DNA of 23,517 nt from JBCBJZ01 sp038522635 (lineage in GTDB: Bacteria > Pseudomonadota > Alphaproteobacteria > Rhizobiales > Hyphomicrobiaceae): the NCBI GenBank assembly GCA_038522635.1, contig JBCBJZ010000048.1, positions 1 to 23,517 on the forward strand, written 5' to 3'. This document shows, piece by piece, positions 1 to 6,798 of the stretch. The first letter of the stretch is position 1. Each line of letters begins with the position of its first letter. The notes under the pieces were generated by a model. The model saw only the letters and a list, made by a program, of their open reading frames with translations, did no database searches and was not told where the DNA came from. The position numbers and the translations under genes are program-made.

Positions 1-984
1 TCCAACGCGCTGACATTGCACGAAGCGTGGGCGTTCGAGCCGGACGATGTGTTGTTGCACGCGCTGCCGATCTTTCACGTGCACGGGCTGTTCGTGGCGC
101 TTCACACCGCGCTGCTGAACGGCTCGAAGATGATCTGGTTGCCCCGCTTCGATGCCGAGCAGGTGTGCGATCTCCTACCCCGCGTGAGCGTCTTGATGGG
201 CGTGCCAACCTTTTATACACGCCTGCTTGGCCTCCCCGCCTTCACCCAGGAAGCCTGCCGTAACATGCGGCTTTTCGTTGCCGGCTCCGCACCGCTCCTC
301 GCTGAAACGCATGACACGTTTGCCGCGCGCACCGGCCACCGCATTTTGGAACGCTACGGCATGACGGAAGCGGGCATGGTCACCTCCAACCCCTATGACG
401 GCGCTCGGCTTGCGGGCACCGTCGGCTACGCGCTTCCCGGCATCGATGTGCGCGTGCGCGCCGAAAGTGGTGATCGCCTTGCCGATGTGGACACCGTCGG
501 CGTGCTGGAATTCAAAGGTCCCAACGTTTTCAGCGGCTACTGGCGTAACCCCGAAAAGACCGCCGAAGACTTCACCGCCGATGGTTACTTCATCAGCGGC
601 GACCTTGCGACGATTGCGCAGGACGGACGGGTCAGCATCGTTGGCCGGTCGAAAGACTTGATCATTTCGGGCGGCTTCAACGTCTACCCCAAAGAGATCG
701 AAACCGCGCTGAATGCCATTCCCGGCGTGGATGAAAGTGCGGTGATCGGCGTGCCCCACCCTGACTTCGGCGAAGGCGTGGTCGCGGTCATCACGCGCGA
801 TAAAGCCGCCGCCGAAAGCCCCGATGAGGCGGCGATCATGGCTGCGCTGAGCGACCAATTAGCAAAGTTCAAGCAACCCAAACGCGTGTTCACGGTCGAT
901 GCACTGCCCCGCAACGCGATGGGCAAAGTGCAGAAGAACACGCTACGCGAGACCCACGCGACGCTCTTCAAGCCGGGGACCTAG
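1..984 (+). CDS. matB: Malonyl-CoA synthetase (MatB-like), C-terminal part
   Basis: This is the last 327 codons of an acyl-CoA synthetase; the reading frame is open from base 1, so the true start lies before the window and the TTG at 16 is internal. The enzyme activates malonate (or methylmalonate) with ATP and CoA through an acyl-adenylate in the cytoplasm. Visible ANL-superfamily motifs are ALPIFHVHG near the left end, ERYGMTEAG (adenylate-binding loop), SGDLA, GRSKDLIISGGFNVYPKE (hinge and A8 motif) and PRNAMGKVQKN with the catalytic A10 lysine close to the C-terminus. The string LPIFHVHGLFVA and the A8 region match MatB proteins best from memory; another medium-substrate acyl-CoA synthetase is the alternative. 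The stop is TAG at 982-984, and a small dyad follows. Confidence 0.88.
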   Translation, partial: SNALTLHEAWAFEPDDVLLHALPIFHVHGLFVALHTALLNGSKMIWLPRFDAEQVCDLLPRVSVLMGVPTFYTRLLGLPAFTQEACRNMRLFVAGSAPLLAETHDTFAARTGHRILERYGMTEAGMVTSNPYDGARLAGTVGYALPGIDVRVRAESGDRLADVDTVGVLEFKGPNVFSGYWRNPEKTAEDFTADGYFISGDLATIAQDGRVSIVGRSKDLIISGGFNVYPKEIETALNAIPGVDESAVIGVPHPDFGEGVVAVITRDKAAAESPDEAAIMAALSDQLAKFKQPKRVFTVDALPRNAMGKVQKNTLRETHATLFKPGT

Positions 985-1309
985 AGTTCATCCGCTTCAG
1001 GTGGAACCACCTGCGGCGAGAGATGAACGACAAGGCAGAAGTCTAGATGTCGGCACGCGGTCTTTTCTTTGCCGCGCACCCTTAAACCTAACGCGTGGCG
1101 GTGCTGGCGTGGGCGCGCGGGCGCTGGCAGACGTGTGCGAACCCGTTGAGCGGCGAAGTTTTTGTGCACCGCCGGTAAGGCTGTTAAGACAGTGGTATGG
1201 TTGACTGAGCTAGGGTTGCGATGCTCGGGACATTGCCATTTCAGGTTGAAGTTGCTGCGGGCACGCGGAAGATGAGTATTGTTCAGTAGCGATGAGTAGG
1301 ACCCCTCCC
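985..1309. other. Intergenic region with a small dyad
   Basis: I see no convincing gene in these 325 bases. The only clear structure is CAGGTGGAACCACCTG at 998-1013, a perfect 7-bp inverted repeat 13 bases after the matB-like stop. It would fold as a 6-bp stem with a GAAC loop, and no T-run follows, so it is a weak terminator candidate. The promoter of the downstream cassette presumably lies here, but no box pair can be assigned with confidence. Confidence 0.4.
1298..1301 (+). promoter_or_regulatory. Ribosome binding site deciding start at 1310
   Basis: AGGA lies 8 bases upstream of ATG 1310 and inside the frame of the alternative ATG 1292, favouring the downstream start. Confidence 0.5.
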
Positions 1310-1624
1310 ATGAACGCGCCTTCGCTAAACGATTTGCGCAACGGGCTGCAGCCACTGGAAAACGGTGGCGATGACGGCAAGATGGACCAGATCCGCGAAC
1401 TGCTGTTTGGCGATTTCGTCCAGCAGAACACCGCGCGCATTACGGCGTTGGAAGAGCGGATGGCGCAGATGGAAACCACCATGCAGCGCGGCCTGGATGC
1501 GCTGCAGGCGCGTTGCGATGCGTTGTCGGGCGAGTTCCACTCCGACCAGCGCAGCGCCTTCGATGAAGTGGCCCGCGGCGTCACCGAACTCAGCGAGCGC
1601 ATCCGCAAACTCGCGCGGGACTGA
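1310..1624 (+). CDS. Small coiled-coil protein, first gene of OmpA/GTPase/kinase cassette
   Basis: This encodes about 104 residues with no signal peptide or membrane segment, so it is probably cytoplasmic. After a short variable N-terminus comes MDQIRELLFGDF, then heptad-rich helix (ITALEERMAQMETTM and onward) to the C-terminus, typical of a coiled coil. ATG 1310 is preferred over in-frame ATG 1292 because AGGA at 1298-1301 sits 8 bases before it, while 1292 has no ribosome site. The motif DQIRELLFGD resembles VDRLKQLLFDQE at the start of the next gene product, suggesting a shared docking segment or common ancestry. The function is unknown. Size and helical character are BMFP/UbiK-like, but I would not assign it to UbiK. 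Confidence 0.75.
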   Translation: MNAPSLNDLRNGLQPLENGGDDGKMDQIRELLFGDFVQQNTARITALEERMAQMETTMQRGLDALQARCDALSGEFHSDQRSAFDEVARGVTELSERIRKLARD

Positions 1625-1645
1625 GCCTGCACGCCGGTCCCGGTG

Positions 1646-1686
1646 GGGGCCAGACCCGCTATGGGTGCCAGTCTCTCTGTGGCCCC
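1646..1686 (+). terminator. Nested inverted repeat between first and second cassette genes
   Basis: GGGGCCA (1646-1652) pairs with TGGCCCC (1680-1686), and inside it ACCC (1654-1657) pairs with GGGT (1663-1666). It lies 21 bases after the coiled-coil gene stop. There is no T-run, so it could be a partial terminator, an attenuator or an RNA-stabilising hairpin that sets unequal expression of the two genes. Confidence 0.3.
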
Positions 1687-1738
1687 GTTAAAGCCTCAGC
1701 GCAGAATATCGGCACAATAAGAGCGTAACGAAGCCGTC

Positions 1739-4204
1739 ATGTCGCAGAGCGTTGACCGCCTCAAACAACTGCTGTTCGACCAGGAGGCGCGCGACCTTGA
1801 GGCGCTGCGCCAGCGCATTGATGATTTGCGCGAGGATGGCGACCAGGCACGTGCGCTGCTGCGTGAACGGGTGGACAGCGTGTTTGAGCGCGCCGGGACC
1901 CGCGAACGGCTGCAGGCCAGCGTGGCAGACGTGCTCGACGGATCGCTGCGCGATGCCGAAGTGCGCCGGCACCACGAGTTGAGCCAGGCGATGGCGCCGC
2001 TGGTCGTTAAGACCATCAAAAATCAGATCACCAACAGCCGGGACGAGATGGTCCAGGCGCTTTACCCGATCACGGGTAAAATGGTGAAGGCCTACGTCGC
2101 CTCGGCGATGAAGGACATGATGGACCAGATCAACGGCTCGCTGGAGCGTTCGATCCCCGGTCAACGCATGCTGCTGAAGCTGCGCGCGATGCTTACCGGC
2201 CGTTCGATGGCCGAACTGGCTATGACCGACGCGCTCCCGATCGAGATCGAGGAACTCTATTACATCCGCCGCGGCTCAGGCGAGATGATCGGCCATTGGG
2301 TCAAAGACGAAGACCCGATCGTCCAGGGCGGTTCAAACCGCGATGCGATCGTGAGCGGCTATCTGAGCGCGATCACGGAGTTCGCCAAGGACGCGTTCGA
2401 TGATGAGGGCTCCAGCATGCGAACGCTGGAGTTGAACCATCACAAGGTCTACCTGCGCGACAGCCCCACTTACCTGCTGGCGGTGAAATGCAGCGGCACG
2501 GATTTTCCGGCCGTGCAACGCATCGTGGATGAGGAATTCGTCCGTGTGATGGAGACCCATGCCGATCTGCTGATGCCGCACGCGCGCGACCGAAGTGCGC
2601 CGGCAGGTGAAGCGCGCCCGAACGGCAAGGCGAACGGCAACGGCGCTGCGAACGGGCACGATACAGCCGCGCCCCGTGGCGATGGTTCCACCACGAACGG
2701 CCAGGGTTACAGCCAGCGCCCCGTCAAGACTAAGAACCGCGGTGATCGTGGCGGACGCCCGGCGTCGCCTAACGATTTCGCCGCCGTCCTGCCCGAACTC
2801 GCTTTGCGGCTGCAAACCCGGATGAACGAGGCGCGCGCGCTTCTGCCCCGGCGCCGCGCCGGCAACCCGCTCAAGGTCATTGCGTGGCTGATCGCGCTCC
2901 CGCTGCTGGCGTGGCTCGCCTGGTGGGGCTGGACCAGCTACCGCGGTGCGCTCAATCACGACACCGCGCAGCGCATCATCATCAACACGCCCGAAATGAA
3001 GGGCTTCCCGACCCGGATCGTCAGCGAAGAGAACGGCACGGTGTTGCGTATCTCGGGCCTTGCACCGTCTGATCGCGTGAAGGCCCGCGTTATCGAGCGG
3101 ATCGGCGGAGCGCTTGGCCCGGGCACGCGCATCCTGGACAACATGGGTGTGCTGCCGTTGATGCCGGGTGTTGATCCGCGCCCACAGATCGCCAAGGTCC
3201 GCGATGCACTTTCGGGCCTTGAGATCCGGCTGATGCGTGAAGGAATCGAGCGCGCGCTCGAACGTGCTGAACGCCGCCTTGAAGCGTCCGTGGCCAAGCT
3301 CGATGGTCTTGAAACGCAGCTTGCCGGGACGCCCGGCGCAGAACGCACCCGGCGCGCCTTCACCGCTTCGCGCACCGCGCAAGGCGAGATCACCGCCGTC
3401 CGCGCCAAGCTCAACGAACAACCCACCACGGCGGCCGGTTATAAGCCGATCATGGATCTGCTGATCAGCGCCACCACCAAGGTTGATGATGCGGTGCGCA
3501 CCCTTGCCCGCGTCAACGCGCCAAGCGACGCGACAGCGCGACCCGACACCATCACCGCGCGCAGCAGACCGGCGACGGCTGTGGTGGCGGCGGAGGAACT
3601 GGCGCTTGCCACCGAGCGGCTCGCGGTCACATCGGGCGCGGTGGAGCGCAAGGCTGCGCTGCGTCCCTTTGAGCAACGCGTGAGAGGTGTGCGCCGCTCG
3701 CTCACGAACGTCGACAACAAGGTCCTCGATGTTGATGAACGCGTGAAGCAATTGCAGCGCGCGTTGGCCGCCTTGGCACAACGCAAACCACCGCCGCCGC
3801 AAATCCAGATCGCACCCCAAACGCCTCGTGCCAAACTGCTCGAGTGGGCGCGCGACAACGCCATCTTCTTCTCCAAGGGCGCGCGTTTCCGCGATGATGC
3901 GGAAGCAACCCGCACGCTGGACGCGATGGCAACGCTGCTTAAGGGCAACGCCATCACGATCCGCATCATCGGCTACACGGACGAACGCGGTAGCGCGCGC
4001 AGCAACGCCCGCATCGCGCAAGCGCGTGCCGATGCGGTCAAGGCCGGGCTTATCGATCGTGGTGTGCCGGCAGCCCGGATGAGCGCCATCGGCCGCTCCG
4101 ATCTGGCGCGCCGCCTCAGCACATTCGTCGGCGACAACAGCCCCAACCGCCGTGTCGAATTCGAACTCGGCTTCAAGGGTGAAAGACCCCAGGGCACGCC
4201 ATGA
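1739..4204 (+). CDS. OmpA-family inner-membrane protein with longin/roadblock-like cytoplasmic domain
   Basis: This 821-residue protein appears to be a tripartite trans-envelope linker. Residues 1-140 are helical and contain a conserved-looking block around 85-135 (VVKTIKNQITNSRDEM and following). Residues 165-272 alternate strands and helices (ELYYIRRGSGEMIGHW; SGYLSAITEFAKDAF; KVYLRDSPTYLLAVKCSG), which resembles longin/roadblock modules that bind small GTPases. Residues 285-345 are a Gly/Asn-rich linker. Residues 378-399 form one membrane helix (VIAWLIALPLLAWLAWWGW). Residues 405-475 form a small periplasmic domain, possibly BON-like; 485-685 are coiled coil; 735-810 are an OmpA C-terminal domain with GYTDERGSARSNARIAQARA and NSPNRRVEFEL, including the Asp and Arg expected to bind peptidoglycan. 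There is no N-terminal signal peptide, so the N-terminus should be cytoplasmic. The stop overlaps the GTPase start as ATGA. Confidence 0.85.
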   Translation: MSQSVDRLKQLLFDQEARDLEALRQRIDDLREDGDQARALLRERVDSVFERAGTRERLQASVADVLDGSLRDAEVRRHHELSQAMAPLVVKTIKNQITNSRDEMVQALYPITGKMVKAYVASAMKDMMDQINGSLERSIPGQRMLLKLRAMLTGRSMAELAMTDALPIEIEELYYIRRGSGEMIGHWVKDEDPIVQGGSNRDAIVSGYLSAITEFAKDAFDDEGSSMRTLELNHHKVYLRDSPTYLLAVKCSGTDFPAVQRIVDEEFVRVMETHADLLMPHARDRSAPAGEARPNGKANGNGAANGHDTAAPRGDGSTTNGQGYSQRPVKTKNRGDRGGRPASPNDFAAVLPELALRLQTRMNEARALLPRRRAGNPLKVIAWLIALPLLAWLAWWGWTSYRGALNHDTAQRIIINTPEMKGFPTRIVSEENGTVLRISGLAPSDRVKARVIERIGGALGPGTRILDNMGVLPLMPGVDPRPQIAKVRDALSGLEIRLMREGIERALERAERRLEASVAKLDGLETQLAGTPGAERTRRAFTASRTAQGEITAVRAKLNEQPTTAAGYKPIMDLLISATTKVDDAVRTLARVNAPSDATARPDTITARSRPATAVVAAEELALATERLAVTSGAVERKAALRPFEQRVRGVRRSLTNVDNKVLDVDERVKQLQRALAALAQRKPPPPQIQIAPQTPRAKLLEWARDNAIFFSKGARFRDDAEATRTLDAMATLLKGNAITIRIIGYTDERGSARSNARIAQARADAVKAGLIDRGVPAARMSAIGRSDLARRLSTFVGDNSPNRRVEFELGFKGERPQGTP

Positions 4205-4731
4205 CCTCGTACAAGGTTATGCTGTTGGGCGACATCGGGGTGGGCAAAACCTCCCTCGTGCGGCGGCTCATGTACGGGCAGTTCGCGACCGATTACGGCC
4301 CGACGATCGGCGTCGACATCTACAGCTACATTTGTGACCCCGATGCGCTCGCCGCTGCCGGCCAGCCGCCCGCTGCTGAGGGCACGGAACTGGTCATCTG
4401 GGATACCGACGGCAACTTCGGCGAGAGCATCTTTCGCCACGCCTACATCCGCGAGGCGTCGGCCGCCATCATCGTGGGCGATGCCACCCGGCGTCCAACC
4501 CAGGATTCGATGGTGCGCCTGGCGGACGGCTTCCAGGACGCCTTCCCCGGACGCACTTTCGCGTTCGTCCTCAACAAATGCGACATGCTCGAAGCCGACG
4601 TCCCGCCCGATCTTCCCGAGGCGCTCGCGAGCACACACCACCTCTTCATCAAGACCAGCGCGAAAACTGGCGACAACGTAAAGCTAGCCTTCCATGACAC
4701 CGCTGCAACCATCCTACGACGCGACTTTTGA
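4201..4731 (+). CDS. Rab/Ras-like small GTPase
   Basis: This encodes a 176-residue, single-domain small GTPase. Visible motifs are the P-loop GDIGVGKTS (residues 10-18), switch I threonine T35 in YGPTIGVD, G3 WDTDGN (67-72), G4 NKCD (125-128) and G5 TSAK (152-155). The family switches between GDP and GTP states to recruit effectors. The G3 motif departs from the usual WDTAGQ: Asp replaces Ala and Asn replaces the catalytic Gln, so unaided GTP hydrolysis may be slow and depend on a partner. There is no C-terminal cysteine for lipidation, so membrane recruitment would need a protein such as the upstream OmpA-type protein. The start overlaps that gene's stop by four bases (ATGA), and the 3' end overlaps the kinase gene by 38 bases, indicating coupled translation. 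Confidence 0.92.
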   Translation: MTSYKVMLLGDIGVGKTSLVRRLMYGQFATDYGPTIGVDIYSYICDPDALAAAGQPPAAEGTELVIWDTDGNFGESIFRHAYIREASAAIIVGDATRRPTQDSMVRLADGFQDAFPGRTFAFVLNKCDMLEADVPPDLPEALASTHHLFIKTSAKTGDNVKLAFHDTAATILRRDF

Positions 4732-5941
4732 CCCTGACGCACCGGTCACGCCACTGCTTCTCGACGCGGTGGACTTCCTCGCAGGACGCGAGCTCTACGC
4801 GTTCTTATGGTGCGATGATGATCTGATCGTGCGCGAGAGCTTTGGCGCCTTGGGCGAGCTTGCGCCGGTCGATCAGCATGTGTGCCGCTCGCTGCTGCCG
4901 TTGATGGGGTTTGAGGAGCAGATCCGCGCGCTCAAACGCAAGCCGCAGCGCACGGTCGAATTGCCCAACCTTTCAATCATGATGGGGCCGGTGCAAAGCC
5001 CACGCATCAACATCAACGTGTTCTGGCGCCCGCCCATGAAGCGGTTCCTGGTGGCGCTGAGCCGTGTGATCTCGCGCTCCGACCTTGAGGTTGAGCTGAA
5101 CCACAACATCCGGGCTCGGCGGATCGCGGAATCGCAGCTTCTCGAAAAGTCCGATGAGATCGCGCGCGCCAACCGTGAACTGACGCGGGTCAACGGTGAT
5201 CTGGAAGAGTTCGCCTACGTGATCTCGCATGATCTCAACGCGCCACTGCGGGCGCTCAAGATCCTCACCAGCAATCTTCATCGCACGATGGGCAATGACG
5301 CCACCAAGGACGCGCTGGCCGACCTTGCACGCATCGCTGATCAGACGCGCCGCATGTCGAGCATGCTGACGGACCTGCTCGACTACGCCAGCATCGGGCG
5401 CAAGGATGAGGTGATGGAGCGGGTCGATACCCGCGCGCTCCTGCAGGGCATCGCCGATAGCCTGCCGCGGCCACCGGGCATCACGCTGGCACTCGCGGGC
5501 ACCTGGCCGCAGATTGACACGTTGCGGGCGCCGCTCGACATCGTGTTCCGCAACTTGCTCGAAAACGCGGTCAAACACCACGATCGCGAGACCGGCGCCA
5601 TTTGCATCACCGCGACGCCCGAAGAGATGCGCCAGGAGGCCGATGGGCTCTACTGGACCTTTGAGGTGCGTGATGATGGCCCCGGCATCCCGCGCGACTA
5701 CCAGGAGGCGGTGTTCCATCCCTTCCGCAAAGTGGAAGCGGCAGCGCTGATCCCGGATCTGCAAAGCGATGCCGCCTTCCTCGATGATGCCGCAGCCCCG
5801 CCGCAGAGCACCGGCATCGGCTTGGCGCTTGTCAAGAAGACGGTCGACAGCGTGGGTGGCCGACTGGTGCTCACCTCTGATCCCGACCACGCACGCGGAG
5901 CACGGTTTGCGGTGTACTGGCCAAAGCAACCCGCGCTGTGA
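4694..5941 (+). CDS. PAS-like sensor histidine kinase, soluble
   Basis: This is a 415-residue kinase with no membrane segment. Residues 30-130 look PAS-like (YAFLWCDDDLIVRESFGAL; ELPNLSIMMG; FLVALSRVI). A coiled coil at 130-172 leads to the HisKA H-box EFAYVISHDLNAPLRAL with phospho-accepting H179. The ATPase domain shows the N-box RNLLENAVKHH (N291), G1 DDGPGIP (327-333), an F-box-like FHPFRKV (341-347) and G2 STGIGLALVKKTV (372-384). The H-box style is that of phytochrome-like kinases. All catalytic motifs are present, so it should be active. It starts inside the GTPase gene, which suggests it reads out the GTPase state; the response regulator gene downstream is the likely phosphoryl acceptor. 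Confidence 0.92.
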   Translation: MTPLQPSYDATFDPDAPVTPLLLDAVDFLAGRELYAFLWCDDDLIVRESFGALGELAPVDQHVCRSLLPLMGFEEQIRALKRKPQRTVELPNLSIMMGPVQSPRININVFWRPPMKRFLVALSRVISRSDLEVELNHNIRARRIAESQLLEKSDEIARANRELTRVNGDLEEFAYVISHDLNAPLRALKILTSNLHRTMGNDATKDALADLARIADQTRRMSSMLTDLLDYASIGRKDEVMERVDTRALLQGIADSLPRPPGITLALAGTWPQIDTLRAPLDIVFRNLLENAVKHHDRETGAICITATPEEMRQEADGLYWTFEVRDDGPGIPRDYQEAVFHPFRKVEAAALIPDLQSDAAFLDDAAAPPQSTGIGLALVKKTVDSVGGRLVLTSDPDHARGARFAVYWPKQPAL

Positions 5942-5985
5942 TGCCGGCCCCCAGGGTGGTGATCGCCGGGGCCAAAGGGATACAC

Positions 5986-6008
5986 CAACGGTGGGCGACG
6001 CACCGTTG
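5986..6008. promoter_or_regulatory. Perfect 8-bp dyad between kinase and response regulator
   Basis: CAACGGTG (5986-5993) and CACCGTTG (6001-6008) are perfect inverted repeats separated by 7 bases. An 8-bp palindrome TGACGTCA (6007-6014) overlaps the right end. The dyad begins 45 bases after the kinase stop and lies 150 bases before the regulator start. It could be an operator or a terminator hairpin; no T-run follows. Confidence 0.4.
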
Positions 6009-6123
6009 ACGTCACAACAATGTCTGGACACGCGCGCGCGGGCGTGCCTACGTTGGCCCCGCATATTAACTTCGCGTAACCATAGCGAGGGTAAGAGCAG
6101 GCGTGTGTCCTCGCGCTTGCGCG

Positions 6124-6144
6124 GCACGGGGCACGGGGCACGGC
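6124..6144. repeat. Three tandem 7-bp units in response regulator leader
   Basis: The unit GCACGGG occurs at 6124-6130 and 6131-6137, with GCACGGC at 6138-6144, just upstream of the probable ribosome site (GAGG near 6146-6149). Confidence 0.6.
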
Positions 6145-6157
6145 AGAGGCTACAGGC

Positions 6158-6727
6158 ATGGTGAAAGCGGCAAGCGGTCGCCAGCGTTCGGGTGGCGATC
6201 ACCTCACCAAACGGAGCGATCTGACCCGCGCCCGCCACGGATTTGCTGAACCGAAAGACCTGCTGATCGTCGAAGATGAGACCTTCGACGCTGATCGCCT
6301 GCGCGCAACCTTGCACGTGATGTTCGGCTACGAGATGCAGGTGCGACGCGCAAGCACGCTCGGGAGCGCGCTCGACTGCGTGATCGAGCGCAAGCCGGAC
6401 CTGATTTTCCTCGACGATATCCTGAAGCCGAACGATACGGCGATGAGCACGATCCCGTTCTTGCGGCGATGCGGCTACGAGGGCCCCTTGATCGTCATCA
6501 GCGGCCAAGTCACCCGCAAGCGCCGTAGCGAGCTGTTGAGCGCGGGCGCAGCCGAAGTGATCCACAAGGATGATGTCGATAGCGTTGCGATCACCGAGGC
6601 GCTGACGAAAGTCCTGGATGCGGTCGGTTGTGCTGATGATGAGGCCGACGCCGCCAACGCTTCATCCGCGCCGCACGCTGATGGCTCAGGCGACGATGAG
6701 ACCGCGCAGACGTCAGCCAAGAAGTGA
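6158..6727 (+). CDS. Single-domain response regulator
   Basis: This 189-residue protein has a receiver domain at about residues 33-155 and no DNA-binding output domain. Acidic pocket residues are E39 and D40 (LLIVEDE); the phospho-acceptor is D86 in DLIFLDDIL; the switch Ser is S115 in IVISGQ; the conserved lysine is K137 in VIHKDD. The first 30 residues are basic, and the last 35 are acidic and Ala/Ser-rich, likely disordered. ATG 6158 is preceded by AGAGG at good spacing. It probably takes phosphate from the kinase encoded upstream and acts by protein contact, as CheY- or DivK-type regulators do. The 216-base gap from the kinase gene may hold its own promoter. Confidence 0.9.
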   Translation: MVKAASGRQRSGGDHLTKRSDLTRARHGFAEPKDLLIVEDETFDADRLRATLHVMFGYEMQVRRASTLGSALDCVIERKPDLIFLDDILKPNDTAMSTIPFLRRCGYEGPLIVISGQVTRKRRSELLSAGAAEVIHKDDVDSVAITEALTKVLDAVGCADDEADAANASSAPHADGSGDDETAQTSAKK

Positions 6728-6732
6728 GCGGC

Positions 6733-6785
6733 GCCTGCCTCTACCCGACGCAAGCCGCGGGACCTGCGTTCATCCATAGGCAGGC
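6733..6785. terminator. Nested inverted repeats between convergent genes
   Basis: GCCTGCCT (6733-6740) pairs perfectly with AGGCAGGC (6778-6785). Inside it ACGCA (6748-6752) pairs with TGCGT (6765-6769). It fills the 71-base gap between the convergent response regulator and TPR genes, as expected of a two-way terminator, although it lacks a T-run. Confidence 0.45.
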
Positions 6786-6798
6786 AAGCGCACAGAAA

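Noticed and set aside
1310..1624. Assignment of the small coiled-coil protein as UbiK
   Set aside because: It has size and helical character only; the context is signalling rather than ubiquinone synthesis, and the N-terminal motif matches the next gene instead.
2333..4021. Open frame of 562 codons on the minus strand
   Set aside because: It lies fully antisense to the OmpA-type gene, has no recognisable domain, and long antisense frames are expected at this GC content.
4973..6565. Open frame of 530 codons on the minus strand
   Set aside because: It is antisense to the histidine kinase and response regulator, both of which have complete family motifs.
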